The notes under the pieces are model-generated. The model ran no database searches, was not told where the DNA came from, and was given only the letters and a program-made list of their open reading frames with translations. Of a stretch of DNA of 64,000 bases, positions 48,658-58,174 are shown piece by piece. Both the position numbers and the translations under genes were made by a program. Each line of letters begins with the position of its first letter. Position 1 is the first letter of the stretch. Source of the DNA: JAJYSO01 sp964586655 (GTDB lineage Bacteria; Bacteroidota; Bacteroidia; Flavobacteriales; Flavobacteriaceae); assembly GCA_964586655.1 (NCBI GenBank), contig CAZPGY010000014.1, forward strand, positions 1 to 64,000. Direction: 5' to 3'.

Positions 48658-51006
48658 ATGGGTTTTGAACCTTCCATTAAATTTGCAATTATCCCTTTCT
48701 TACTAATGAGTGGAGCTGCACTGGCACAAAACGTCAGTGTGGATCCCGATATTTATACCCCTCAGCAATTGGTGGAAGACGTTTTGATCAACAGCGGGTG
48801 TATTGACAATATCCAAGTGACCCACGCGGTCAGTGGTAATTACAACGGGGCAGACAAGAGTTTTGGTTATTTTGAAAACAATGGTGGCCCCTTTCCCTTT
48901 GCCAACGGAATTGTCATGAGCACCGGGCGGCTCAGCAGTGTGCCCGGCCCCAATTCGTACTTGAGTGACGGCGATGCCCCGGGCTGGGGTGGTGATGCAG
49001 ATTTGGAACAGTACCTCAACATCAACCATACGGTTAATGCTACTATTATTGAGTTTGATTTTACACCTCACGCCAATAACATCAGGTTTCGCTACATCTT
49101 TGCCTCAGAAGAATATCGAAAAAACAATGCCACTACCTGCCAATATTCAGATGCTTTTGCTTTTTTGATTAAGCCTCTCGGCGGTACTTATCAAAATATT
49201 GCTGTAATTCCGGGCACCAATATCCCGGTTAAAGTCACTACAGTACACCCCGAAATTCCCGGTGGTTGTCCTCCTGAAAACGAACAGTATTTTGGCGGTT
49301 GGAATGGGCAAAATGCTCCCATTAATTTTAACGGTCAGACTCGGGTCTTGACTGCGGAGGCCCAAGTAACACCCGGAACGACCTATCACATTAAACTCGT
49401 GATTGCTGATGAGCAAAATTATCGCTATGACTCTGCCGTCTTTTTAGAAGGAGAAAGTTTTAATATTGGTGCCGATTTAGGAAATGACATCACCGGCTTA
49501 TGTCCGGGAGAACCCTATACGCTAAATCCACAGGGCAACGGCACTCCTCCACAAAACTATCATTGGTATTCTGTAGATCAAAACGGAAATGAAACCCTGC
49601 TCACCCAAGGCACTCATCAAAATACTTATACGGTTACAGAAAGTGGAACCTACAAGGTAGTTCTCGATTACGGCCCCAATTGCACGGCCAGCGATATCAT
49701 TGAAGTCAGCTATGTAGATTTTTCCGATTTGGAACCTAAAACTATTTATTCCTGTGATGTAGATGGGGATGGGATTTCTACTTACAATCTTCCCAATTTC
49801 AACGGCACTTATACCCAAGGACACGCAAATTTTGAGGTCACCGGTTTTTTCCGCGACTCAACCGATGCGGAAAACAATGTCAATCCCATTCAAAATCCGG
49901 AAGCCTTTCACAATACCAGCCCCAATCAAGTAATTTATGTTCGTATAGAAACCCCCGGAGGCTGTAGCACTACCCTTGCAATCACCTTAGCCCTCAACGA
50001 AAGCAACTACAACCCGGTTTATCTTGCGCAATGCAGTAACACCGCCGGCAGTACGCTCACTTATTTATTAACAGATGCTGTCAGTAAAATTCAGGAAGAA
50101 ATCGGGCAACCTGTACAAGGGGTTCAGTTTTATGAAACCGCTGCCGATGCCAATACCGGCAATAATCCGCTTGCTTCCACTTATAGTATTGAAGCAAGTG
50201 CACTGCCCCATTCGCTTTACGCAAAACTGGGCAGTAATATTGGCTGTCAGGGGTTGGTTGAGCTGATCTTGGCGACCTCGTCTGCCCCAAAAATAAATCC
50301 GCTCTACAAGCCCGATGCGCTTTGTCCTGACAATTTAAACGGGGTGACTATTCATTCCGGGGTAATGGGCGATGCCGATGCTTATCGTTTTGAGTGGGAA
50401 AATGGCGCCACTACGCCCACAATTACCGTAAATGAACCCGGAACTTATCAGGTTCACATCACCAAAATAACCCTTATTGGTGATGACACCCTATTTTGCG
50501 CTACCGACAACAGCATAAGCGTGGTTCTTTCCGAAAAACCTATAGTACACTATGAATTGATCGGGGCGCCCAATGATTATCAAGTCAAAATAAACGCTAC
50601 CGGAAATGGAGATTACCGCTATGCAATAGACGCCCCAAACGGCCCTTATTCAAAAAATAACATCTTCCCGGTAGAGACAGGCCGACATTATATTTACGTA
50701 AAAGACCGCAACGGATGTGGCGTGGTGAAGCGCTCCTTTATGGCCATCGGCTTCATGAAATTTTTCACTCCTAACGGGGATGGTTTTAATGATTATTGGC
50801 ACTTACTCGGTATAGATTCAGGCGAAATAGGCGTTGAAGAAGTGCAAATTTTTGATCGCTACGGAAAGTTATTGATCACCTTGGGACCTTATGATGAGTG
50901 GGATGGTACTTTTCACGGTAAAAACTTATACCCAAACGATTATTGGTTTAAAATTGTATTTAAGGACGGATCCGTTTATACCAATCACCTCACCTTGTTG
51001 CGTTAA
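48658..51006 (+). CDS. T9SS type B secreted protein with choice-of-anchor L domain
   Basis: This 782-residue protein is read from the ATG at 48658, which precedes a clear signal peptide (FAIIPFLLMSGAALAQ). Residues about 25-265 form a choice-of-anchor L domain (NGIVMSTGRLSSVPGPN, FRYIFASEEYRKN, DSAVFLEGESF). Middle Ig-like beta modules follow, and the C-terminal 85 residues are a type B (gliding-motility-like) sorting domain: FFTPNGDGFNDYW, then VQIFDRYGKLL, then YDEWDGTFHGK. It is exported by the type IX system to the surface, where it may act in adhesion. Confidence 0.92.
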   Translation: MGFEPSIKFAIIPFLLMSGAALAQNVSVDPDIYTPQQLVEDVLINSGCIDNIQVTHAVSGNYNGADKSFGYFENNGGPFPFANGIVMSTGRLSSVPGPNSYLSDGDAPGWGGDADLEQYLNINHTVNATIIEFDFTPHANNIRFRYIFASEEYRKNNATTCQYSDAFAFLIKPLGGTYQNIAVIPGTNIPVKVTTVHPEIPGGCPPENEQYFGGWNGQNAPINFNGQTRVLTAEAQVTPGTTYHIKLVIADEQNYRYDSAVFLEGESFNIGADLGNDITGLCPGEPYTLNPQGNGTPPQNYHWYSVDQNGNETLLTQGTHQNTYTVTESGTYKVVLDYGPNCTASDIIEVSYVDFSDLEPKTIYSCDVDGDGISTYNLPNFNGTYTQGHANFEVTGFFRDSTDAENNVNPIQNPEAFHNTSPNQVIYVRIETPGGCSTTLAITLALNESNYNPVYLAQCSNTAGSTLTYLLTDAVSKIQEEIGQPVQGVQFYETAADANTGNNPLASTYSIEASALPHSLYAKLGSNIGCQGLVELILATSSAPKINPLYKPDALCPDNLNGVTIHSGVMGDADAYRFEWENGATTPTITVNEPGTYQVHITKITLIGDDTLFCATDNSISVVLSEKPIVHYELIGAPNDYQVKINATGNGDYRYAIDAPNGPYSKNNIFPVETGRHYIYVKDRNGCGVVKRSFMAIGFMKFFTPNGDGFNDYWHLLGIDSGEIGVEEVQIFDRYGKLLITLGPYDEWDGTFHGKNLYPNDYWFKIVFKDGSVYTNHLTLLR

Positions 51007-51147
51007 ACAAAATAGCAATCTGTTTTCCTGCCCGCTCCCCGCTTCTCACTCTGCCATTAGGAATAGTTTAAACATAATTACTAATTCCTTAACCTAAGCG
51101 CCACTCGATAAGTCTTATTTTTGTAGTCCCTAAAAATAATATTGAAG

Positions 51148-51315
51148 ATGCATTGGTTTCGAAAGAGTAAGTGTGAGCAGTTAAAGGCCAAATATGCCAA
51201 ATTGATGCGAAAAGCCTATAAAATTGCGCCCAAGAATAAAGTCAAAAGCGATCAGTTGAACCGACAAGCCCTTGCCTTAAAAAAACAGATTCAGCAACTG
51301 GAACTACAGTCCTGA
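51148..51315 (+). CDS. Lacal_2735-type small protein
   Basis: A 55-residue basic helical protein begins MHWFRKSKCEQLKAKYAKLM, has a central SDQLNRQALALKKQIQQLE and ends at TGA 51313-51315. It matches the pattern of the small flavobacterial Lacal_2735 family: a hydrophobic start, KYxKLM..A, then S-D-x-A..KxI. It is well conserved in length and probably forms a short coiled coil. Its end overlaps the convergent metal-receptor gene by 12 bp. The function is unknown. Confidence 0.75.
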   Translation: MHWFRKSKCEQLKAKYAKLMRKAYKIAPKNKVKSDQLNRQALALKKQIQQLELQS

Positions 51316-52101
51316 AGATACTGTCTCTCGCCACTTCTTAAAATATCGAAAGGCAGCTTCCAAGCGCGACCCATACCAACTAAAATATTCGCCGTCACAA
51401 AAATCTATGGCCACCGTTTTAAGTTGGCCTTCAATTTCTTTTTTATGTCGCTCCTTAAATGGGAAAGGTTCAGAAGAAAGGAGTAATAAATCGGTTTCAC
51501 CCGGAATTTCTTCGAGCTTTATTTTGGGATACAGCGGGGTGTCTTCAAACACATTTTCAAAGTTGTTCAAAGTCAAAAGATAATTGACAAAAGTGCCACC
51601 GCCCACCACCATCCAAGGTCTTCGCCAGACAAAATAGGCTACTTTTAGTTTGGGTTTGCTTTCGATGAAAGATCGAAAATCCTTCTCTTCCTGTCTAATT
51701 CGCTTGATCAGTGCTTCGGCCGTATCGCTGACTGAAAACAATCGCCCATACTGTTCTATCATTTCATAGGCTCCCGCTAAGGTCTTTACATCAGAAATAT
51801 GAACCGGAAATTCTCGCTCAAGCGTATAAATAATTTCTTTGGTATTTTCCTCTTTATTACACAGAATAATATCGGGATTCAACTCCCTGATTCGGTCAAA
51901 ATGTAAGGTTTTCGTCCCGCCTACCACGGTTTTCTTCTTGCGTAAATCTGCGGGGTGAATGCAAAATTTGGTTAGTCCCACGATATGGTCTTCCAGGCCC
52001 AGATCCACTAAAAGTTCAGTTTGACTGGGAACCAAAGACACAATTCTTTTTGGAGGTTCATCCCAGGTTATCAAACGGTTCATTTGATCGCGAAGCACCA
52101 T
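51304..52101 (-). CDS. BtuF-like helical backbone metal receptor protein
   Basis: This 265-residue protein resembles periplasmic cobalamin/iron-siderophore binding proteins: PKRIVSLVPSQTELLVDLGLEDHIVG near 17-42, FDRIRELNPDIILCNKEEN near 72-90, and the central backbone helix followed by LKVAYFVWRRPWMVVGGGTFVNYLL. No signal peptide is visible, even though the family is normally exported. It might therefore act in the cytoplasm, or its true N-terminus may differ. No permease or ATPase gene is adjacent. Confidence 0.83.
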   Translation of the reverse strand: MVLRDQMNRLITWDEPPKRIVSLVPSQTELLVDLGLEDHIVGLTKFCIHPADLRKKKTVVGGTKTLHFDRIRELNPDIILCNKEENTKEIIYTLEREFPVHISDVKTLAGAYEMIEQYGRLFSVSDTAEALIKRIRQEEKDFRSFIESKPKLKVAYFVWRRPWMVVGGGTFVNYLLTLNNFENVFEDTPLYPKIKLEEIPGETDLLLLSSEPFPFKERHKKEIEGQLKTVAIDFCDGEYFSWYGSRLEAAFRYFKKWRETVSSGL

Positions 52102-52180
52102 AGTTTTCGGCTTTTAAAATCGGTGAGTAATACGAAAATGAAAATTTTTATAGACTAAAAATTGATTCCGCTAATTTGCC

Positions 52181-52215
52181 ATACCGTATGTTTACATTAA
52201 TTGTCATTACGGTAT
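52181..52215. repeat. Minimal ATACC/GGTAT palindrome
   Basis: A 35-bp palindrome has 8-bp ends ATACCGTA/TACGGTAT. Read on the minus strand its end, ATACCGTAATGACAATTAAT, matches the left end of element B2 (30742) except for one base. Confidence 0.6.
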
Positions 52216-52304
52216 AAGTTTGACAAAATTACAACATCAGCCGATAAAACCCAATTGTTTTGAGGGGCTCGAAGTGCAAAATATCAAAGGAAATCGAAGT
52301 TCTA

Positions 52305-53009
52305 TTACTTCAACAAATAAGCCACGCCTATCGTTCCGTAAAAACGATCTTCGGAAGCAAAAATAGCGTGTCCTGCCGCAATATCAACTTGCAAGTTAGG
52401 AGCGATGAGATACAACAAGCCCACATCGACATTGTGTTCGTCTTGTATTTTGTTTAGGGTAGAAAAATACTCGGCAAAGGCAGAGAGTTTTTCGGTGATG
52501 CCATAGCCCAAATTTAAAGATAAATCCAAATTGTCAAAATCATTAGACACCCCTATATTATAAGCCAAGGTGAACCTGTTTGACAATACATTTTCAAAAG
52601 CCAATCGAAGCGCATAAGGCAAGTGATTGACTTTAAAATCTTTACTGGCCAGTTTCCCAAAAGACAAATATCCTATTGCCGTAATGGCCGGAACAATGCC
52701 ATCCTGCTGAATGATACGTTGTTTCACACTCAGGGTGAGGGGTTGCAGGCCACTCAAACTACCCATCTTACCGGCATCAGCCTCCAATCGAATTCCGGTA
52801 GAGTTGGTCAATCCATAGCGTAGCATAAAATTACTCATGACTGTTTCTTCCGCCAATGTAACCCCTTCCTCAAATTGAAAATGCCCTTGAATGACCGTAG
52901 AAACTCCATCACTTTGATCGGGGCGATCCGTATCAATTGTTTGGGCAGAAATATTGATAGACAATAAACCGATGAGCAGTATAAGCATTAATTGCTGTTT
53001 TTTCTGCAT
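52305..53009 (-). CDS. Outer-membrane transporter-like protein (phenol MetA-type)
   Basis: This 234-residue protein has a signal peptide (LMLILLIGLLSINISAQ) followed by TIDTDRPDQSDG, the standard opening of the MetA-pathway-of-phenol-degradation/transporter family of small outer-membrane barrels. Alternating amphipathic strands continue to a final GTIGVAYLLK strand. The Bacteroidota members are uncharacterised, and an aromatic-compound role should not be assumed. It is monocistronic. Confidence 0.8.
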   Translation of the reverse strand: MQKKQQLMLILLIGLLSINISAQTIDTDRPDQSDGVSTVIQGHFQFEEGVTLAEETVMSNFMLRYGLTNSTGIRLEADAGKMGSLSGLQPLTLSVKQRIIQQDGIVPAITAIGYLSFGKLASKDFKVNHLPYALRLAFENVLSNRFTLAYNIGVSNDFDNLDLSLNLGYGITEKLSAFAEYFSTLNKIQDEHNVDVGLLYLIAPNLQVDIAAGHAIFASEDRFYGTIGVAYLLK

Positions 53010-53171
53010 AGCTTTATAAAGGATTTAAAAATTAAAATTACGACCATAAGAATTCAATCTGCTTCTATGAGACCATAAAGTAAAAACTGACTTTTTATCA
53101 TCTTCTACAAATTGAAACGCAAAAATACCTCTTTTAGTCAAGTTTAAACCAAGACGAATGGTATAAAAATC

Positions 53172-53378
53172 TTAATCTGATTGAAACTCAAGGATATCTC
53201 CGGGCTGGCAATCCAATATATCGCAAATTGCTTCTAAAGTGGAAAATCGAATAGCCCTTGCTTTCCCGGTTTTTAGAATAGAAAGATTCGCAGTAGTAAT
53301 GCCAATTTTCGAAGCTAACTCATTACTTCTCATTTTCCGCTTAGCAAGCATTATATCAAGATTTATAACAATTGCCAT
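53172..53378 (-). CDS. YozG-like helix-turn-helix regulator
   Basis: This 68-residue Xre-family DNA-binding protein has the start IVINLDIMLAKRKMRSNELASKIGITTANLSILKTGKARAIRF, in which the recognition helix lies near 27-42, and ends LDCQPGDILEF. Such tiny regulators are commonly paired with DUF2975 membrane proteins. Here the DUF2975 gene is 2 bp upstream on the same strand. It probably represses its own operon. Confidence 0.93.
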   Translation of the reverse strand: MAIVINLDIMLAKRKMRSNELASKIGITTANLSILKTGKARAIRFSTLEAICDILDCQPGDILEFQSD

Positions 53379-53380
53379 AA

Positions 53381-53902
53381 TTATATGGTTAATTCATTTT
53401 CCTCTTTGGCGTGTTTAGCAATTTTAAATATCGTGCTTAAAATCATAAAAAACAACCCTAAACACAACACAGACAAAAAGGAGCCAAGTCCCGAATGAAA
53501 CTCAATATAGATGTTTCCTTGGAAAATTTTGTACAAAAAAACTGGAATATTACTTAAACAAGCTATCAAGACAAAGCATAGCCCCATTCTATGAAAGCCC
53601 TTAATGACATATGGTTCGAATAATTTCATTCTTGTGAAAAGTCGTATAATTTTCCTCAATACAAATATAGAATACACAAAAAGCCCATATACAATCATTA
53701 TGATTATCAACATCAAAAAGGCTTCTGTTTCCCCTATAGTATTTACTCCTTTTATATCTTTAACCGTAAAAAATATTGACAGCATTTTTACATCGCCGGA
53801 AAACAAGAACAAGCCAAAGCACAAGGCTAAAATAGCTCCTAACATTATTAAAATAATAAATAGGAAATCAAGTATCGTCTTAAGAATCCATAATTTTCGC
53901 AT
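53381..53902 (-). CDS. DUF2975 membrane protein
   Basis: This 173-residue protein has four membrane segments (about 9-33, 58-82, 105-125 and 140-165) with a basic first cytoplasmic end. It belongs to DUF2975, which occurs in operons with YozG-like regulators. The ATG at 53902 (MRKLWILKTILDF) is preferred over 53956 because a promoter (53928-53956) lies in the longer version. The function is unknown; it may sense or modulate membrane state for the regulator. Confidence 0.86.
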   Translation of the reverse strand: MRKLWILKTILDFLFIILIMLGAILALCFGLFLFSGDVKMLSIFFTVKDIKGVNTIGETEAFLMLIIIMIVYGLFVYSIFVLRKIIRLFTRMKLFEPYVIKGFHRMGLCFVLIACLSNIPVFLYKIFQGNIYIEFHSGLGSFLSVLCLGLFFMILSTIFKIAKHAKEENELTI

Positions 53903-53927
53903 CGTATTATTTTTAAAATCATCGATA

Positions 53928-53956
53928 CAAATATAATTACAATTATCGAATATCAA
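53928..53956 (-). promoter_or_regulatory. Promoter of DUF2975-HTH operon
   Basis: On the minus strand TTG at 53954-53956, an 18-bp spacer and TATATTTG at 53928-53935 match the flavobacterial -33/-7 consensus well. Three TCGA-containing motifs (near 53922, 53945 and 53967) surround it and could be operators for the HTH protein. Confidence 0.65.
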
Positions 53957-54294
53957 TAATTAATCATCGAAAAACAATAACAAAAGTAATGTATCAAATT
54001 ATTTCGCTCAATTTTCATAAAGTTACCAAAACTATGAACATAAAGAGAAAGAGCATGAATAAAGCAATAAGCTTATAGACTCATCTTGAATGGCTGCTTC
54101 TAATTGTTTTTTTAAACAACTTTTTTCAAGACACTTTTTTGTTTTTATACCATGATTTAGATACACACTTTGGGGGTGGTATCGTTATTGAACATACAGA
54201 AAACCGATATTATACAGCATTTCATAAAAAAATCCCAAACGCCTTCACTAAAACGCAAAACCGTTTGGGATAGTTTTGTACTTCCTTAATAAAT
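53957..54294. other. Intergenic region between DUF2975 operon and pepD
   Basis: No gene is supported. It holds the pepD terminator (54225-54271) and an ATACCA/TGGTAT-bounded 36-bp stretch at about 54148-54183. Confidence 0.45.
54225..54271 (-). terminator. Terminator of pepD
   Basis: On the minus strand ATCCCAAACG and CGTTTGGGAT pair across a 20-base loop, followed by a run of seven U. It lies 24 bp behind the pepD stop. Confidence 0.88.
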
Positions 54295-55761
54295 TCAATT
54301 CTTTTTCGGGGTATTTTGGAGAACGCTCAGCAAGAATTTCCAAAATTTTTGGGTAGAAGCAATTCCTGCGCGTTCATCAGGAGAATGAGCCCCGCGAATG
54401 GTAGGGCCAAAAGAAACCGTATCCATTTTTGGGTAGTGCTCCAACAAAATACCACATTCCAATCCGGCATGACAGGCAGCGATATGCGCTTTTTCACCAG
54501 TTTGATCTTGGTAAATCTTATCGACCACTTTCAGAATTGCCGAATCGGGATTGGGTTGCCATCCGGGATATTCTCCGGAGGTCTCCACCGTAAACCCACC
54601 AAGTTCAAAACCGGCGGTCAATTTATTGGCCAAATCATCACGACTCGACTCTACAGAAGAGCGGGTCAGGCATTGAACCTCAATTTTTCCGTCTCGTAAA
54701 TCAACCCGAGCAATATTATTAGAAGTTTCCACCAATCCTTCAATATCGGGGCTCATTCTATAAACCCCATTATGAATAACATTTAAAGTATTGATAACGG
54801 TATTGGTTTCTTCCGGTGTCAAAACCGCTTCCGGGAAAGTAGGAATATCGATAAAACTGATGTCCATATTTTCTTCCAAAGTAGCGTATTCATTTTTGAG
54901 GGCCGCCACAATTTCTTCAAAAGCTGTTTTCACTCGATCAAAATCCGTTTCTTTAAAAATAATTTCGAAAACACTTTCACGGGGAATAGCATTGCGCAAG
55001 CCTCCCGCTTTGATACAAGCCAGCTGAATATCGACTCGACGACTGAGGTAGTATAGAATGCGGGCCATAAAGACATTGGCATTGCCCAATCCTTTAATGA
55101 TATCCATACCCGAGTGGCCGCCATTAAGACCTTTTACATTAAACTGAAGTCCCTTGGTGCCGGCTTCAGGCTTCAGGCTTTTGTAGTGTTTTGTGGCAGT
55201 AACATCAACTCCGCCGGCACAACCGATTCCAATTTCATCATCCTCTTCGGTATCGAGATTCAGTAAAATTTCACCATCAAGAATGTCCTCGTCCAAACCT
55301 TTAGCGCCGGTCATTCCGGTTTCTTCGTCAACGGTAAACAGGGCTTCAAGAGCAGGGTGCGGAATATCATCACTTTGCAAAATGGCCATGATAGCAGCCA
55401 CTCCCAGTCCATTATCGGCACCTAATGTGGTTCCCTTGGCGCGGACCCAATCACCGTCGACATACATTTTTATGCCTTCTGATGAAAAATCAAAATCCGT
55501 ATCATTATTTTTTTGGTGTACCATATCTAAATGCCCTTGCAAGACCACTTTTTTTCGGTCTTCCATACCTTTTGTGGCCGGTTTTTTAATCACCACATTG
55601 CCAATATCGTCCTTTAAGGTTTCTAACCCTAAAGCTTGTCCAAATTCCATCATAAACCGGATGACTCGTTCTTCCTTTTTGGAAGGTCGCGGAACGGCAT
55701 TAAGATCAGCAAAATTATTCCACACGGCTTGAGGCTCGAGGTTTCTAATATCTTGATTCAT
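54295..55761 (-). CDS. pepD: Aminoacyl-histidine dipeptidase (M20, PepD)
   Basis: This 488-residue cytosolic Zn dipeptidase cleaves Xaa-His dipeptides such as carnosine. Metal ligands and catalytic motifs are visible: GHLDMVHQ near 77-84, LGADNGLGVA near 115-124 and DEETGMTGAKGL near 145-156, with the dimerisation domain in the middle and HAGLECGIL, then the final metal His in RGAHSPDER. The ATG at 55761 (MNQDIRNLEPQAVWNNF) begins the conserved part; the longer frame to 55881 is not used. It is followed by a strong terminator. Confidence 0.95.
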   Translation of the reverse strand: MNQDIRNLEPQAVWNNFADLNAVPRPSKKEERVIRFMMEFGQALGLETLKDDIGNVVIKKPATKGMEDRKKVVLQGHLDMVHQKNNDTDFDFSSEGIKMYVDGDWVRAKGTTLGADNGLGVAAIMAILQSDDIPHPALEALFTVDEETGMTGAKGLDEDILDGEILLNLDTEEDDEIGIGCAGGVDVTATKHYKSLKPEAGTKGLQFNVKGLNGGHSGMDIIKGLGNANVFMARILYYLSRRVDIQLACIKAGGLRNAIPRESVFEIIFKETDFDRVKTAFEEIVAALKNEYATLEENMDISFIDIPTFPEAVLTPEETNTVINTLNVIHNGVYRMSPDIEGLVETSNNIARVDLRDGKIEVQCLTRSSVESSRDDLANKLTAGFELGGFTVETSGEYPGWQPNPDSAILKVVDKIYQDQTGEKAHIAACHAGLECGILLEHYPKMDTVSFGPTIRGAHSPDERAGIASTQKFWKFLLSVLQNTPKKN

Positions 55762-55979
55762 ATTGATTTGTAAATTTTTAAAATTTCCATAATACGTTGT
55801 ATCTATCTCCAAACTCCACAAAATCAGTAAACAAACCTTCCTTTTTAGAAATAGCACAATGCAGCTATTCTCTTGACCCAATGCGCTATTTTCCTATGAA
55901 ACAGACCATTACGGAACGGAAGGCGTTTGTAAAGATTTTTAATTCCCTACGGAGTCATAAAATATTGAAAAGGAGCATA

Positions 55980-57155
55980 TTATTTCTCCTTAACGGCCGG
56001 TTTATATGACTTGCCATCGATGACCATTTTGGCAATAATTTCTCGAAGGATTTCGGAAGTTCCGCCACCAATGGGGCCCAATCGGCTATCGCGGAGCAAA
56101 CGAGCCATGGGGTAATCTTCCATATATCCATAGCCACCGAGCAACTGCAGGCAGTCATAGATGGCTTGATCGGCAATTTTGGTCGACAATAACTTTGACA
56201 TACTCGCTTCTCGAACCACATACTCTCCGGCATCCAACCGCTTGGCTACAGAATAATTAAATTCTTTCATCATCTCCAATTCGGCAGCAATATCAGCCAC
56301 CTTATGGCGAAGTGCCTGAAACTTGCTGATACTACGGCCAAAAGCTTCGCGTTCTGTCATATAATTAACTGCATAATCAAGGGCATATTCGGTGCGAGCA
56401 TGAGCATTAATCCCCATAATCAGGCGTTCCAAGGCAAAGTGTTGCATAATATATTGAAATCCTTTGCCCTCTTCGGCCATCAGATTTTCAAGAGGCACTT
56501 TAACATCGGTAAAAGCGAGTTCGCCGGTATCAGAGGCACGCCAACCCAATTTATCGAGTTTTGTCGCTTCCACTCCAGGCGTATCGCGATCGACTACAAA
56601 CATACTGATGCCGTGGTGTTTCTCTTCGGGATTGGTTTTGGCTGCCACTACAATATAATCAGAATATACGCCATTGGTAATAAAAGTCTTTGAACCGTTC
56701 AAAAGATAATGGTCGTCTTTTTTAATGGCTGTAGAACGCATGCTCGCCACATCCGATCCACCAAAAGGCTCGGTAATAGCCAAGGCTCCAATCATATCTC
56801 CGGCAATACTCGGTGCCAAATAGCGTTGTTTGATATCGTCATTGCCTTCTTTGTTGAGGTGAGTCATTGCCAAATATTCATGAGCCCACATAGCTGCAGC
56901 AAATCCACCGGATCTAATCTTTTGCAACTCTTCTAAAAAAATAACGGTATAAAACAGGTCGAGATCGAGTCCACCATATTTTTCAGGATAGCGCAGGCCA
57001 AAATAGCCCATATCACCAAATTTTTTCCAAATTGAACGATCAATGGTTCCGGTTTTTTCCCATTCATCAATATGGGGGGTTACTTCTTTTTTTAGAAAGT
57101 CTTGAAGGCTTTTTCTAAATAATTTGTGTTCCTCGGTAAAATACGTATTATTCAT
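55980..57155 (-). CDS. Acyl-CoA dehydrogenase (long-chain type)
   Basis: This 391-residue flavoprotein has an N-terminal helical domain, the FAD-binding ALAITEPFGGSDVASM near 115-130, SKTFITNG near 151 and QLLGGYGYMEDYPMARLLRDSRL near 338-360. In the usual catalytic Glu position near the C-terminus it has IGGGTSEI, with Gly instead of Glu, so the base is probably a Glu in the helix G region (near 250), as in long-chain and isovaleryl-type enzymes. It starts fatty-acid or branched-chain acyl-CoA oxidation. No electron-transfer flavoprotein gene is adjacent. Confidence 0.92.
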   Translation of the reverse strand: MNNTYFTEEHKLFRKSLQDFLKKEVTPHIDEWEKTGTIDRSIWKKFGDMGYFGLRYPEKYGGLDLDLFYTVIFLEELQKIRSGGFAAAMWAHEYLAMTHLNKEGNDDIKQRYLAPSIAGDMIGALAITEPFGGSDVASMRSTAIKKDDHYLLNGSKTFITNGVYSDYIVVAAKTNPEEKHHGISMFVVDRDTPGVEATKLDKLGWRASDTGELAFTDVKVPLENLMAEEGKGFQYIMQHFALERLIMGINAHARTEYALDYAVNYMTEREAFGRSISKFQALRHKVADIAAELEMMKEFNYSVAKRLDAGEYVVREASMSKLLSTKIADQAIYDCLQLLGGYGYMEDYPMARLLRDSRLGPIGGGTSEILREIIAKMVIDGKSYKPAVKEK

Positions 57156-57270
57156 TAATTTCTTGATTTACAGGTGGTAGTTTATTAAAAATCTCTTTAA
57201 ATAGCGGTTAATCTAACGTTAAACTTAACCGCCCGCCAATATAATCAAATTCCATTAATTTTTGCAGGTC

Positions 57271-58146
57271 TTATTTCGCTATTTCTAAATAGAGTTTGAC
57301 TCGATCCAAACGGCTGTAGGGAAAACCCTCAATTACAGACAGTTCTTCAAAAGTTTGAATGCCTTCATGGGTAATGCGATAATGAACAATTTTACGGGCC
57401 AATTCATAATCAAAATAAGGAATTTCCGTCAATTCGGCTACTGAAATTTGATTGAGATCTTTCTTCTTTTCAATCGGACTGCTTTTTACGGTATATTTAG
57501 CCAACAAATTTTGTTCGACTTCATATTTTAGGCCATACACATCTTTAATTTGAAGGTCGTCCACAAAACCGCCAATCTGCATCCGATAGCGAATAATGCG
57601 ATGAGAAAGCACCTCTCCTATTCCCTTTATTTTTTTTAACTCTTCTGCCGTGGCCGTATTCAAATCCTTTTTTTCTGCGTAGGTTGGTGCTTGCGCAATT
57701 CGACGGCGTTTTTGTGCTCTACGTTTACGTCTTTCAATCACCCAATCCGGAAAATCGAAGTATGGGGAAATGACGTTGAGTAAAGAATCAGACACCCCGG
57801 TTACACGTTGAAATTGCGCAGTAGAATTGATCCATTTCCCGCTTGCTCTAAACTGATGCAATCGGTCTATCTCGGCAACAGACATTCCCAGTTTATAACC
57901 TTTGTAATCTGAAATGAAATTGGGATTAAACGGATAGATTTGATAAGTCACTTCCGAGGTATTCTGCCGCTTTATGGAATCTATAAAACTCTGTACTCTT
58001 TTTTGTTCTTCCGCTTCAAAATGAATCATTTCGCTTGAAGCCCTATATTTTAACCAATAAATAACGCCCAGCAATCCCAAAACAATTAAGACGAGTCCCA
58101 AAACCCCTATTCGCTGTCCTTTATTAAATACGAATCGAGGCTTCAT
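57271..58146 (-). CDS. ComEA-like helix-hairpin-helix membrane protein
   Basis: This 291-residue protein has one membrane helix near 14-30 and three helix-hairpin-helix modules in the rest: GMSVAEIDRLHQF near 85, LNTATAEELKKIKGIGEVLSHRIIRYR in short motifs near 162-188, and LNQISVAELTEIPYFDYELARKIVHYR near 231-257. The anchor and repeated HhH resemble ComEA DNA-uptake proteins, although flavobacterial members with several HhH modules are uncharacterised. The AGCS transporter gene lies downstream with a 28-bp gap. Confidence 0.85.
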   Translation of the reverse strand: MKPRFVFNKGQRIGVLGLVLIVLGLLGVIYWLKYRASSEMIHFEAEEQKRVQSFIDSIKRQNTSEVTYQIYPFNPNFISDYKGYKLGMSVAEIDRLHQFRASGKWINSTAQFQRVTGVSDSLLNVISPYFDFPDWVIERRKRRAQKRRRIAQAPTYAEKKDLNTATAEELKKIKGIGEVLSHRIIRYRMQIGGFVDDLQIKDVYGLKYEVEQNLLAKYTVKSSPIEKKKDLNQISVAELTEIPYFDYELARKIVHYRITHEGIQTFEELSVIEGFPYSRLDRVKLYLEIAK

Positions 58147-58174
58147 AGCAATGCGGATTATCCGTTAGTAAGCA

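Noticed and set aside
54148..54183. ATACCA/TGGTAT-bounded 36-bp stretch as another palindromic element
   Set aside because: Only six end bases match and the inner sequence does not align with other members, so chance cannot be excluded.
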